A stretch of 64,000 nt of DNA. Origin: Deltaproteobacteria bacterium PRO3. GTDB lineage: Bacteria > UBA10199 > DSSB01. The notes beneath the pieces were generated by a model, which worked only from the letters and a program-made list of their open reading frames with translations, ran no database searches and was not told the origin of the DNA. This document shows, piece after piece, positions 42,045 to 49,792 of the stretch. Position 1 is the first letter of the stretch; each line of letters starts with the position of its first letter. Location of the stretch: the NCBI GenBank assembly GCA_030263375.1, contig SZOV01000001.1:37601-101600 (forward strand), given 5' to 3'. Position numbers and translations under genes: made by a program.

Positions 42045-42096
42045 AACTTTGATGATAGCCAAGTTATGCTTTATCAACTCAGCTGTCAACTGAGTT
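42043..42096. promoter_or_regulatory. Lysogeny-switch operators and early promoter
   Basis: Two different inverted repeats lie between cro-like and repressor genes: ATAACTT/AAGTTAT with an 11-base spacer (42043-42067), and AACTCAG/CTGAGTT with a 7-base spacer (42076-42096). On the minus strand TTGACA (42084-42089) and TAACTT (42061-42066), 17 bases apart, make a promoter overlapping both. A repressor on either repeat would block it. TATAAAA at 42103-42109 could be the -10 of the plus-strand repressor promoter. Confidence 0.6.
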
Positions 42097-42133
42097 TATG
42101 GATATAAAATTAGTTATTGGCTAAGTATTTGCC

Positions 42134-42481
42134 ATGATTGAGAAAAAACCTTCGCCACTTCTTCAGAAGATTTTCGAGGTTCGAAAGGCGAAGGGGATTA
42201 CCTTGAAGCAACTTGGCAAAGTCATTGGAAATATTAGTGAATCTGGCGCAAGCTCCGTGGAGAACGGAGATGTGCCGCTGAAGGCCGAATATTTACCGGC
42301 CGTCGCCAAGTTGCTTGGGGTCAAGGTTTGGGAGCTATTTTCTTCCTATGACCCGAGAGACCTCGGGCCACTTCAAGATGAGGAGAAATCCCTTGTACTG
42401 AATTTTCGCGGCATTGACTCCCCAAAAAATCGGAAGATTATTTTGGAGACGGCTGAGGAGTTTGCAAAAATTGGGAAATAG
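42134..42481 (+). CDS. CI-type repressor (XRE family)
   Basis: 115 residues. LLQKIFEVRKAKGITLKQLGKVIGNISESGASSVENGDVPLKAEYLPAVAKLLGVKVWELF, cited in parts, is a full XRE DNA-binding domain. The 45-residue tail is helical and lacks the LexA/CI autocleavage Ser-Lys domain, so induction would not go by RecA-mediated cleavage. Divergent from the cro-like gene. Confidence 0.75.
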   Translation: MIEKKPSPLLQKIFEVRKAKGITLKQLGKVIGNISESGASSVENGDVPLKAEYLPAVAKLLGVKVWELFSSYDPRDLGPLQDEEKSLVLNFRGIDSPKNRKIILETAEEFAKIGK

Positions 42482-42540
42482 CATGGTTGATTACCTCCCT
42501 CTCCCTACCCTTGGGTTGATGTTGAGGGAGCGGGGCTAGG

Positions 42541-42777
42541 ATGAATAAAAACCTTTTGGCAATTCTGATTGTGGTCCTTCTTGGGTTTATTTGGTTTGGC
42601 GCCAGGCCATCTTATATCCGCCATATGTGTGAAGGAGAGAGCGATCAACATATTGCTAGGCTGATGACCAAGATTCCCAAAAACGATTCATTCCCTGCCG
42701 CAACACGTCAGTTTATTTTGCAGGAAAAATCCTTGGCTTATCTTAACTGCATCAGATTCAACGGACTCAAAGAATAA
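42541..42777 (+). CDS. Small membrane-anchored protein, probable moron
   Basis: 78 residues with an N-terminal hydrophobic segment (LLAILIVVLLGFIWFGA) and a soluble tail. It follows the repressor on the plus strand, so it may be expressed during lysogeny. Function unknown. Confidence 0.6.
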   Translation: MNKNLLAILIVVLLGFIWFGARPSYIRHMCEGESDQHIARLMTKIPKNDSFPAATRQFILQEKSLAYLNCIRFNGLKE

Positions 42778-42800
42778 CGGGTAAGGAGAAAGGAAAAACC

Positions 42801-43247
42801 ATGCTCCGCACAGCACTCATCGCCTCCCTACTCCTGCTCGCCGTCGCCGCCGAGGCCGGCGAGCCCAAGCAGTACCAGAAGGCCCGCCTCCTCGACATGG
42901 GCTACCAAACCCAGGCCATCACCTCCTACTGGAACACCGCGACCGTGAACGCCTACGGCAACACGGCCACGGGCTACGGCTCCAGCGCCCCGATCACACG
43001 CCGGTACAAGGAATTCAATTTCATCGTCGCCCTTGATGGGATCCTCTATCAGACCGAGTATTCGGCGAAGTACCTCTGGAGCCACAAGCCGCAGTGGATC
43101 GTTGGGGACGAGATCGAGGTCCGCCTGGACAAGGACAAGATGTTCCTGCGCAAGCCCGACGGGAAGGAGTTGAAAACCTCCATCGTGCAGCGGGTCCGCA
43201 TCCCGGCGCCGCCGATCGCGCAGCATGAGACCGGGAATCCCGGTTGA
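42801..43247 (+). CDS. Secreted protein, probable moron
   Basis: 148 residues with a Sec signal peptide (MLRTALIASLLLLAVAAEAGE) and AAGGAGAAAGGA upstream. The mature protein has a beta-rich pattern (FNFIVALDGILYQTEYS; GDEIEVRLDKDKMFLRKPDGKEL). Expressed with the repressor on the plus strand and closed by a terminator, it could change the envelope of the lysogen. Confidence 0.65.
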   Translation: MLRTALIASLLLLAVAAEAGEPKQYQKARLLDMGYQTQAITSYWNTATVNAYGNTATGYGSSAPITRRYKEFNFIVALDGILYQTEYSAKYLWSHKPQWIVGDEIEVRLDKDKMFLRKPDGKELKTSIVQRVRIPAPPIAQHETGNPG

Positions 43248-43284
43248 ACTCACAAGGATTTCTTAAGGGTTCAATGACCAGAAT

Positions 43285-43305
43285 AAACCGTCTTTTTAAC
43301 GGTTT
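43285..43305 (+). promoter_or_regulatory. Weak hairpin after the secreted-protein gene
   Basis: 7-bp stem AAACCGT/ACGGTTT with a T-rich loop, not followed directly by a T run. Possibly an early part of the terminator region. Confidence 0.3.
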
Positions 43306-43353
43306 CCCGTGAAACTTTATTTTTGGGCAAGGCTCTCCCTGTGACGGTGATCG

Positions 43354-43375
43354 GCCCCAGAATTTGGGGCTTTTT
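43354..43375 (+). terminator. Terminator of the lysogenic plus-strand operon
   Basis: GCCCCA/TGGGGC stem with a 5-base loop followed by TTTTT. It ends the repressor-moron transcription unit. Confidence 0.7.
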
Positions 43376-44000
43376 GGATCAGGCAGCGAAATAAAAAAAA
43401 AGCGCGGGTCTGAATTTCGCCGGACATCTATGGTCTGAGAGAGTGAGAAGGACGCGATATAGCGCTGGATGCGTTTTTAGAGTGTCGCCAGCACTTTTGG
43501 GTATCACCGCCGGCCTTCGCCGGATCCAGCCTTGTCCCTTTCGGAGGATGTCTAAATCTTACTCGGGCGGTCGAGGGTCGGGATTGCTCCCGCGAAAAAG
43601 CCGCCGCGGCATCCTCACTTCCCAGGGTCTCGAGATTTTTCCGCCCTTTCGGTTCTCGTCGCGGTGGGTGCGTTATCGAGGGGCCCCCAAGATCTCATCT
43701 CTTGCGAGACCCCTTCTAAAATTCACATTTTTTGGGCCGGTTCAGCAGGGTATTTTTTTACCCACGTAATAATGCGGTATCATCTATATATGATATTTCT
43801 TTGCCTGGTTTATCCTGGCTTATTTTTTTATTGGCGAAGGCTCAAAAAAAATGTCCTGAATTCGAAGTCCATCCTAACAGCTCATAATAATTCAAGAAAA
43901 TATTGGTGGTATTTTTTAACCCATCTCGTTATTGCTATTTTCCGCGATAAATGCGATAAGGTGGGTACTCACTTCCCAGTGATAAACCCAAAAAGGTTTG
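43376..44000. other. Gene-poor segment, AT-rich at its right end
   Basis: No convincing gene on either strand. Plus-strand frames here (43443-43769 and 43664-44056) lack ribosome sites and coding character, and the second runs through a terminator. The right half (43730-43960) is AT-rich with GGGTA-T6-TACCC at 43748-43764 and a similar GGTATTTTTTAACCC at 43910-43925. A decayed gene or a control region are both possible. Confidence 0.4.
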
Positions 44001-44029
44001 ACCCCGGCAATGCGTCGGGGTTTTTTATT
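44001..44029 (+). terminator. Terminator next to the integrase gene
   Basis: ACCCCG/CGGGGT stem, 9-base loop, followed by TTTTTTATTTT on the plus strand. It overlaps the integrase stop codon and would stop plus-strand transcription from running antisense into the integrase. Confidence 0.75.
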
Positions 44030-45023
44030 TTCCCAGCGACCGCACGGCCTTCTTGAGGCTCTCGCCCAGCGAGTGTGCGTAGCGCTCGGTCGTGGTGGAC
44101 CGCGAGTGTCCGAGGAGGGTCTGCACCGCGCGCAGGTCGCCGGTGTTCTTTAAGACCTGGGTCGCGAAGAAATGCCGGAGGGCGTAGGGGAAGGCGCCCT
44201 TGACCTTGGCGCGTTTCGCGGCCTCGCGGAAGGACTTCTTGAAGGACAGGACGTGGCCGCCGGCTCCGTTCGGGAAAAGGTAGTCGTTGGGGCCCTTGCC
44301 TTTTTTGAGGAGGCCAAGGGTCAAGCGAAGGCAGGGATGGATCGGAACGACGCGGAAGGTCTTCGTTTTATTCGAGCGGACGATAAGCCCGTCTTTGGTC
44401 ACGTCCCGGACCTGGAGGGCGACGCCCTCGCCGGGGCGCATGCCGGAATAAGCCAGCAAAAGGTAATATTGCTTCGCCGCCCCTGAGAGCTCCGCGAGGA
44501 TCTTCTCGACGGCCTTCGGGTCGGCGGCCCGCGGCGGGAGCTTTTCGACCTTCGGAAGCCTGGCGTCGAGGATCGGATTGTGCGAGAGGTAGCGCCGCTC
44601 GACGGCGAACTTGTAAGCGCCGCGGAGGGCCTTGGCGACGTTGTGGGCCGAATAGGCCTTGTACCCCTTGGCCGCGAGGTATTTTTCCAAATCCCGGCCC
44701 GTCAGCTCGTTGATGAGGGCATCGCCGAAGGTCTTCTCCCCGAAGGCCTGCCGGCAGAAGTGCTCGAGCAGCTTTTCCTCGCGGTCCACGGTGTAGGCGC
44801 CTTTCGCTCCGCGAATATCCTCGATGTAGGCGTCGCAGAGCCGACGCAAGGTGATGCGGTGGGCGGCGAGGGGAAGATCGAGGCGGAGGTAGTTGCGGTC
44901 GGTCTCGTAGCGCAGCAGGACGGCCTTGGCCTCGGCCTTGGAAATCCGGCCGAGCTTCTTCCAGACTCGCTCGCGCTTGTCGATGAGGACCCAGCCGGTC
45001 TTGCGGTAGAAAATAAAAGCCAT
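44025..45023 (-). CDS. int: Tyrosine-type phage integrase
   Basis: 332 residues. Catalytic residues: Arg196 (MRPGEG), a Lys around 219-221, Tyr280-x-x-Arg283 (PYALRHFFAT), His306 (GHS) and nucleophile Tyr315 (ERYAH). The usual His of HxxR is Tyr here, a known variant. The N-terminal half carries a SAM-like core-binding domain (residues 54-150). The gene lies 57 bases downstream of tRNA-Gly on the same strand and has no clear ribosome site; it may be read from the tRNA promoter. Confidence 0.9.
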   Translation of the reverse strand: MAFIFYRKTGWVLIDKRERVWKKLGRISKAEAKAVLLRYETDRNYLRLDLPLAAHRITLRRLCDAYIEDIRGAKGAYTVDREEKLLEHFCRQAFGEKTFGDALINELTGRDLEKYLAAKGYKAYSAHNVAKALRGAYKFAVERRYLSHNPILDARLPKVEKLPPRAADPKAVEKILAELSGAAKQYYLLLAYSGMRPGEGVALQVRDVTKDGLIVRSNKTKTFRVVPIHPCLRLTLGLLKKGKGPNDYLFPNGAGGHVLSFKKSFREAAKRAKVKGAFPYALRHFFATQVLKNTGDLRAVQTLLGHSRSTTTERYAHSLGESLKKAVRSLGK

Positions 45024-45024
45024 G

Positions 45025-45067
45025 GGTTGCAGGAGGGTTGCACCGGAAATGGCATCCGGTGCAACCC
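45025..45067. promoter_or_regulatory. Right-end arm site and perfect hairpin before int
   Basis: 45025-45042 repeats the left-end 18-base GGTTGCA pair with one change. From 45035 to 45067 a 13-bp perfect stem (45035-45047 with 45055-45067, 7-base loop) lies between tRNA-Gly and the int start. It could serve as integrase binding sites, as the 3' boundary of the tRNA transcript, or to hide the int start. Confidence 0.5.
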
Positions 45068-45080
45068 ATTGAAATCATTG

Positions 45081-45128
45081 AGCGGGAAACGGGATTCGAA
45101 CCCGTGGCCCTCAGCTTGGGAAGCTGAT
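45081..45128. other. Right attachment site
   Basis: The 3' two-thirds of tRNA-Gly, matching 8112-8159 at 44 of 48 positions. Integration here keeps the tRNA gene whole. Confidence 0.85.
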
Positions 45129-45153
45129 GCTCTACCAACTGAGCTATTCCCGC
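45081..45153 (-). tRNA. tRNA-Gly(CCC)
   Basis: Full cloverleaf: acceptor GCGGGAA/TTCCCGC, D arm GCTC/GAGC, anticodon stem TCAGC/GCTGA around TTCCCAA (anticodon CCC), T arm ACGGG/CCCGT around TTCGAAT, discriminator T, 73 bases, CCA not encoded. It is the prophage target and the insertion removed its original downstream terminator. Confidence 0.95.
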
Positions 45154-45286
45154 AGGTGGTTTTCGGTCTTATTCCAGCGCCTTTTCCCTGTCAATCACCG
45201 GCTTTTTCTCGACCCTGGACAAGAGCCCGTGCTATCGGCGTACAATACTCGGAACATAATACAGGTTCAAGGAGCCGCTCCAAGCT

Positions 45287-45751
45287 ATGTTTTCGCCACG
45301 GAAGTCGTTGTTGCCTTTATTTCTTATTTTACCCCTCCTCACGACCCAAATCCCCGATCAAGCCCTGGCCCAAAGCTCCGGCGGCAAGTCAGCCAAGGCC
45401 AACGAGGCGCGCAAGACCGGCTTCGTCGGCGACCCCGCCCGCAAGCGCGGCATCGAGATCGGCTACGACCTTGGCAAAAAGGCCGGCAAGGCCGACCTCG
45501 AGCAAAAGCTCAAGCCCGACCCCAAGCGCCACGAGGCCTTCAACAAACCCGAAAAATACTTCCGCAGCGAATACGGCTCGCAGGCCAGCTTCGTCTCAGG
45601 TTTCAAAAGCGGATTTTTGGGCGGATACCAGGCCGGCCAGGGAAAGAAGGTCCCCCTCTCCGCCACCGGACTGAGCGGCGACAAGACCAAGGCCACGACC
45701 GGCGCCCCCGTCAAGCAGCCCTCGGCCGGCACCGCCTCCGACGCACTCTAG
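45287..45751 (+). CDS. Secreted protein with Gly/Tyr helical repeats
   Basis: 154 residues with a signal peptide (SLLPLFLILPLLTTQIPDQALA). The mature part has GIEIGYDLGKKAGKADLE and YGSQASFVSGFKSGFLGGYQAGQG, spaced as in small periplasmic proteins with GY-D-G repeats found in several environmental bacteria. Tail disordered. Function unknown. Confidence 0.65.
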   Translation: MFSPRKSLLPLFLILPLLTTQIPDQALAQSSGGKSAKANEARKTGFVGDPARKRGIEIGYDLGKKAGKADLEQKLKPDPKRHEAFNKPEKYFRSEYGSQASFVSGFKSGFLGGYQAGQGKKVPLSATGLSGDKTKATTGAPVKQPSAGTASDAL

Positions 45752-45816
45752 GTACCCAAGATGTCTACCGAATATTGATTGCGGCCCCACCGCCCGGGTG
45801 CTAGGGCCCCTGCCCA

Positions 45817-46656
45817 ATGAAACGCCTGCTTTGCCTATGCCTCCTCGGCACCCTCGGCCTGCAATGGGCCTCGCCCGCCCTCTTGGCCGCCAAGGAGGCC
45901 GCCCAAGACCCCGCCCCGGCCGCCGAGAGCGCCCCCGACATCCAGTTGTCGCCTCAGGACACCGAGTTCGGCGAAAGATCCGCGACCGCCGGGAAGTTCG
46001 TCTTCAAAGAGATTCCGCGGGACCTGGGCCTCAGCATGAAGGAGTCGTTTTGGGGCTGGGGGGGCCTGGCCTTCGGCCTGGGCATCGGCTTGACGGCCGG
46101 GTTGCACAGCGTCGACGACGACCTGCAAAATAGTTTTCAACCCAACGCCCTGTTCGGCGACACCGGCAACGACATCATCGGCTGGACCCTCTCGCCCTAC
46201 ACCATCGGCGGCGTCTCGCTGATCACCTGGATCGTCGCGGCCAACACCCATCATCCCAAATTGGCCGTCACCAGCCGGGCCTTGACCGAGGCCTTGATCC
46301 TCTCCATGGGAATAAGCACCATCGCCAAATTCTCCTTTCGCAGAGAAAGGCCCGACGGCGGCAATTTCGGTTTTCCCAGCGGACACGCCACCGCGGCCTT
46401 CACGGCGGCGGGGGTGTTGACCACCTTCTACGGCTGGAAGGCGGGGGTGCCTTCCTATGCCCTCGCTTCCTTGGTTTCGATCAGTCGCGTGGACAGCTAT
46501 AAGCATTTTCTTAGCGACGTCGTCATGGGAGCGGTGCTCGGCACCGTGATCGGCGTCGGCACCGCGAAATTTCACAAGAAGGAACATCCTAACTTTTTCC
46601 TGACGCCCCAGGTATCCGGTAAAAATGTCGGTCTCGGATTCACCTACCTCTACTGA
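45817..46656 (+). CDS. PAP2-family membrane phosphatase
   Basis: 279 residues with a signal peptide. The three PAP2 motifs are present: KFSFRRERP, PSGHATAAF and SRVDSYKHFLSDVVMG, with catalytic His in the last two. Several membrane helices. Such enzymes remove phosphate from lipid phosphates such as phosphatidic acid or undecaprenyl pyrophosphate. It overlaps the next gene by 32 bases. Confidence 0.8.
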   Translation: MKRLLCLCLLGTLGLQWASPALLAAKEAAQDPAPAAESAPDIQLSPQDTEFGERSATAGKFVFKEIPRDLGLSMKESFWGWGGLAFGLGIGLTAGLHSVDDDLQNSFQPNALFGDTGNDIIGWTLSPYTIGGVSLITWIVAANTHHPKLAVTSRALTEALILSMGISTIAKFSFRRERPDGGNFGFPSGHATAAFTAAGVLTTFYGWKAGVPSYALASLVSISRVDSYKHFLSDVVMGAVLGTVIGVGTAKFHKKEHPNFFLTPQVSGKNVGLGFTYLY

Positions 46657-47209
46657 AATCCAGCGCGAGCTGAAGCGGAAGTCGCTTCACCTCCCGGGCC
46701 TGCTCGCGCCCTTCGCCTTTCATTATTATCCCAGGGTTTCCACCGCGGTAACGGCTGTGGTCTGCGCCCTCTATTACATCGCCGAGCTGCGGCGCCTCTC
46801 GCAAAAGCCCTCGCTGCCGATCATCGGCTACTTGAGCGAGCGCCTGACCCGCTCCTCCCACATGGACTTGGCGCCGATCTTCCTCGCGGTGGGGCTGGGG
46901 ATCTCCGCGCACTTCCTACCCTTGCGCGCGGCCTTCGCGGGCGCCCTGCTCGCCTGCCTCTGCGACGCCTTCGCGGCGCTGATCGGGATGAAATTCGGCG
47001 TGCGGCGGATCTTCTTTCTGAAGAAGACCTACCTGGGGACCTTCGCCTTCTTCGTCTCGGCGGTGGTGGTGTTGATTCCGCTACTCGGGCCGCAAGGGGC
47101 GCTGATCACGGCAATGGTGGCCTCGCTCATCGAGGCGTTGTCGATCGAGGGCGTGGATAATTTGCTGCTGCCGATCTTGGGCGGGGTCGTGGCGCGATAT
47201 TTTCTGTAA
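46625..47209 (+). CDS. Dolichol kinase/phosphatidate cytidylyltransferase-like membrane protein
   Basis: 194 residues with about six hydrophobic segments. RELKRKSLHLPGLLAPF at the start and CDAFAALIGMKFGVRR, followed by KKTYLGTFAFFVSA, resemble the SEC59/CdsA-like kinase family (KxxHLxxG start, D-A-x-A-x-x-G-x-x-G centre, KTxxGTxA). It overlaps the PAP2 gene, suggesting a paired lipid phosphorylation and dephosphorylation role. Confidence 0.65.
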   Translation: MSVSDSPTSTEIQRELKRKSLHLPGLLAPFAFHYYPRVSTAVTAVVCALYYIAELRRLSQKPSLPIIGYLSERLTRSSHMDLAPIFLAVGLGISAHFLPLRAAFAGALLACLCDAFAALIGMKFGVRRIFFLKKTYLGTFAFFVSAVVVLIPLLGPQGALITAMVASLIEALSIEGVDNLLLPILGGVVARYFL

Positions 47210-47235
47210 GGGCGAACCTTGTGTTCGCCCCTACA
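47205..47235. repeat. Dispersed hairpin repeat between convergent genes
   Basis: TGTAAGGGCGAAC/GTTCGCCCCTACA is an almost perfect inverted repeat with a 5-base loop. The same sequence appears at 62811-62836 and a relative at 60308-60336. It covers the stop of the upstream gene and the space before the synthetase stop, so it may work as a bidirectional terminator. Confidence 0.65.
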
Positions 47236-49162
47236 GCGGCTCTATCGCCTCCAGCGCGTCCGGATTCTCCACCGACGACAGATCCCCCAAGGGCTTTCCC
47301 AAGTACCGCTTCTTGATCGCCCCGCGCACGATCTTGGCCGAGCGCGTCTTCGGCAGGGCGGGAACGAAGATCACCTTCTCGGGCCGTAGCGTCTTGCCCA
47401 GAACCTCGCCGACCTTCTCGGACAATTCGGCCGCCAGGGCCTCGCCTGCGCGGTAATCCCCCTTCAAGACGACGAAGCAGACGATGCCCTCGCCCTTGAT
47501 CTCGTGCGGGACGCCGATCGCCGCGGCCTCGGCGCAAGCGGGGTGCCGCAGCAGCGCCGCCTCGATCTCCGCCGGCCCGGTGCGCCGGCCCGAGACCTTG
47601 ATCGTGTCGTCGGCCCGGCCCTGCAAAAACCAAAAACCGTCCTCGTCGACGATCGCCCAGTCGCCGTGAAACCAGAGATTCGGCCACTTGGAAAAATAGG
47701 TCTCGAGGTAGCGCTCCTTGTCGTTCCAGAAACCCTTCGTCATCGAAGGCGCCGGCTTCTTGCACACCAAATAGCCCACCTCGCCGCGCAGCGGCTTGCC
47801 GTCCTCGTCGAAGACGTCGACGTCCATGCCTAAGCCCGGACCTCGCAGCGTCGCGGGCTTAAGCGCCGTGATCGGCAGCGGCGCCAAGAGACAGCCGACG
47901 ATCTCGGTGCCGCCGCTGATGTTGATGATCGGGCAGCGGCCGCCGCCAACCTTGTCGAAAAACCAGCGGTAGGACTGCGGGTCCCAGGGCTCGCCGGTGG
48001 AACCCAGGATGCGCAGCCGGCTTAAATCGTGCCTCTTCACCCAGGACTCGTCCGACTTCATCAGCAGGCGGATCGCCGTCGGCGAGATCCCGAAGATGGT
48101 CACACCGTGGCGCTGCACTACGTCCCAAAGCCGGTCTGGCTGCGGGTAATCCGGCGCCCCCTCGAAGATCACGAAGGTCGCTCCCAGCGCGGTGGTGCCG
48201 ATCATCTCCCAGGGACCCATCATCCAACCGATGTCGGTGACCCAAAAAAAGACGTCCTCCGGCTTGGTGTCGAAATAATAGGCGACTTCCTTCGTCATCT
48301 GCGCCAAGCAGCCGGCGTGCGTGTGGACCGTGCCCTTCGGGAGGCCCGTGGTCCCCGAGGTGTAGATGATCATGCAACGGGCCTCGGCGTCGAGCTGGGC
48401 CGTCGGCACCGGGGGATGCCCCGCCTTCAGGAGCTCGTCGAACCACAGGTCGCGCCCCTCCTGCCAGGGGACCTCTTTGAACAGGCGTTTCGCCACGACG
48501 ACGTGCTTCACCGAGGGCACGTCCTTCAGCGCAAGGTCGGCGCTCTGCTTGATCGCCACCTCCTTGCCCCGGCGCAGGGAGCCGTCGGCGGTGATGAGGA
48601 CCTTCGCCTCGGCGTTTTTCAGGCGCACCGCGAGCGGCTCGGGCCCAAAGCCGGAGAAGATCGGGATGACGATCGCGCCCAGCTTGAGGCAGGCGAAAAA
48701 GCTCACCACCATCTCGGGGATCATCGGCAGGTACAGCCCGACGCGATCTCCCTCCCCGACCCCCAGCGCCTTCAAGGCCGCGGCCAGCTTGCCGACCTGA
48801 TCCTGCAGCTCGCCGTAGCTGAGCTTCTTCACGGCGCCGCAGTCGCCCTCCCAAATAAAGGCCGTCTTGGCGCCGTGTCCCAGCTCGACCGGGCGGTCGA
48901 GACAGTGGTCGACGATGTTCAGCTTTCCGCCCAGGAACCACTTGGCCCAGGGAAATCCCTCGGAGGCATCGAGCAATTTGTCGTAGGGGCGCTGCCAGCG
49001 GATTTGGAGATCCTTCAGGCATTCTGTCCAGAACCACTCGGTGTCCTCGCAGGAGCGGCGGATCAAGGCGTCGTAGTCGGCGATCCCGTGCTTTCGCATA
49101 AACCGGGTGATGTTGGATTTTTCCAAATAGTCGCCGTAGGGTTTCCAGACGATCTCGGACAT
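47231..49162 (-). CDS. Acetyl-CoA synthetase-like (AMP-forming acyl-CoA ligase)
   Basis: 643 residues, the length of Acs enzymes. The AMP-binding signature YTSGTTGLPKGTVHTH lies at about 262; later come GDWAIVDEDGFWFLQGRADDTIKVSGRRTGPAEIE and the C-terminal catalytic Lys region PKTRSAKIVRGAIKK. It activates a short carboxylate with ATP and joins it to CoA. Acetate or propionate are the likeliest substrates; the branch cannot be decided by eye. Confidence 0.8.
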   Translation of the reverse strand: MSEIVWKPYGDYLEKSNITRFMRKHGIADYDALIRRSCEDTEWFWTECLKDLQIRWQRPYDKLLDASEGFPWAKWFLGGKLNIVDHCLDRPVELGHGAKTAFIWEGDCGAVKKLSYGELQDQVGKLAAALKALGVGEGDRVGLYLPMIPEMVVSFFACLKLGAIVIPIFSGFGPEPLAVRLKNAEAKVLITADGSLRRGKEVAIKQSADLALKDVPSVKHVVVAKRLFKEVPWQEGRDLWFDELLKAGHPPVPTAQLDAEARCMIIYTSGTTGLPKGTVHTHAGCLAQMTKEVAYYFDTKPEDVFFWVTDIGWMMGPWEMIGTTALGATFVIFEGAPDYPQPDRLWDVVQRHGVTIFGISPTAIRLLMKSDESWVKRHDLSRLRILGSTGEPWDPQSYRWFFDKVGGGRCPIINISGGTEIVGCLLAPLPITALKPATLRGPGLGMDVDVFDEDGKPLRGEVGYLVCKKPAPSMTKGFWNDKERYLETYFSKWPNLWFHGDWAIVDEDGFWFLQGRADDTIKVSGRRTGPAEIEAALLRHPACAEAAAIGVPHEIKGEGIVCFVVLKGDYRAGEALAAELSEKVGEVLGKTLRPEKVIFVPALPKTRSAKIVRGAIKKRYLGKPLGDLSSVENPDALEAIEPL

Positions 49163-49243
49163 GGCGCGCTCCCTAAAAAAGGATAGGTTTCGGGTCGGAA
49201 AACTGATATCTCATTGTCCAATAGCTTCAACAAAAATATCCCT

Positions 49244-49789
49244 ATGCAATTAGCCGTTCCCCGCTATTCCCAAAAGAGCTTTCCCAAGTACCGCTACGTG
49301 CCCAGCGTGCACCCGCATCCCGTCATCGATCCCAAGGGGCACAGTTACAAAAAAGAGGAAGAGAAGCCCGAATACCTGCCCCACGAAAAGTGGAAGCAGA
49401 ACGACCTCTACCTCTACGGTGTCGACCTCTTCAACAACGGTTACTGGTGGGAGGCCCACGAGGCCTGGGAGAGCATCTGGCTGACCACTCAAAAAAACGA
49501 CATGGAGGGCCAGTACCTCCAGGGCCTCATCCAATTTTCAGCGGCCCTGCTGAAGCTTTTCTCCGGCAACCGAAAGGGCTTCGAAAGCCTGCTGCGCGAG
49601 GCCACCAAGCGCCTGCAGTTTTGCCTCAAAGAGATGGCCCAGCACAAGATGCGGCACCTGATGGGCCTCGACCTCGAGGACTGGCTCAAAAAAATCGAAA
49701 CCTTCTGTTCCTGCCTCGAGCCCGGCGAGGGCGAGGCCACCGACGCCCTGCATTTCACCAGCTTCCCCGCCCTCATCCTCGAATCCTAA
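49244..49789 (+). CDS. DUF309 family protein
   Basis: 181 residues from the ATG at 49244 (a TTG at 49214 is possible). YLYGVDLFNNGYWWEAHEAWESIW and LQGLIQFSAALLKLFSGNRKGFESLLREA match the DUF309 core, with the conserved HEAWE and QGLIQ. Small helical domain of unknown function. Divergent from the synthetase gene. Confidence 0.8.
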   Translation: MQLAVPRYSQKSFPKYRYVPSVHPHPVIDPKGHSYKKEEEKPEYLPHEKWKQNDLYLYGVDLFNNGYWWEAHEAWESIWLTTQKNDMEGQYLQGLIQFSAALLKLFSGNRKGFESLLREATKRLQFCLKEMAQHKMRHLMGLDLEDWLKKIETFCSCLEPGEGEATDALHFTSFPALILES

Positions 49790-49792
49790 GCC

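Larger units (their letters stand above)
8112..45128. mobile_element. Podovirus-like prophage integrated at tRNA-Gly(CCC)
   Basis: About 37 kb between two copies of a 48-bp sequence from the 3' half of tRNA-Gly (8112-8159 and 45081-45128, 4 mismatches). The interior has integrase, repressor, replication, packaging, head, tail, ejection and lysis genes in a coherent order with no obvious broken essential gene. A short-tailed virion is inferred from the portal, propeller-type tail protein and transglycosylase ejection protein, and from the lack of tube, sheath and tape-measure genes. Insertion rebuilt the tRNA on the right side. Confidence 0.9.

Noticed and set aside
43443..43769. 108-codon plus-strand frame
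   Set aside because: No ribosome site, an Arg/Ser/Phe-biased sequence, no family, and it lies beyond the lysogenic-unit terminator.
43664..44056. 130-codon plus-strand frame
   Set aside because: It runs through a strong terminator and into the integrase gene on the other strand; no ribosome site.
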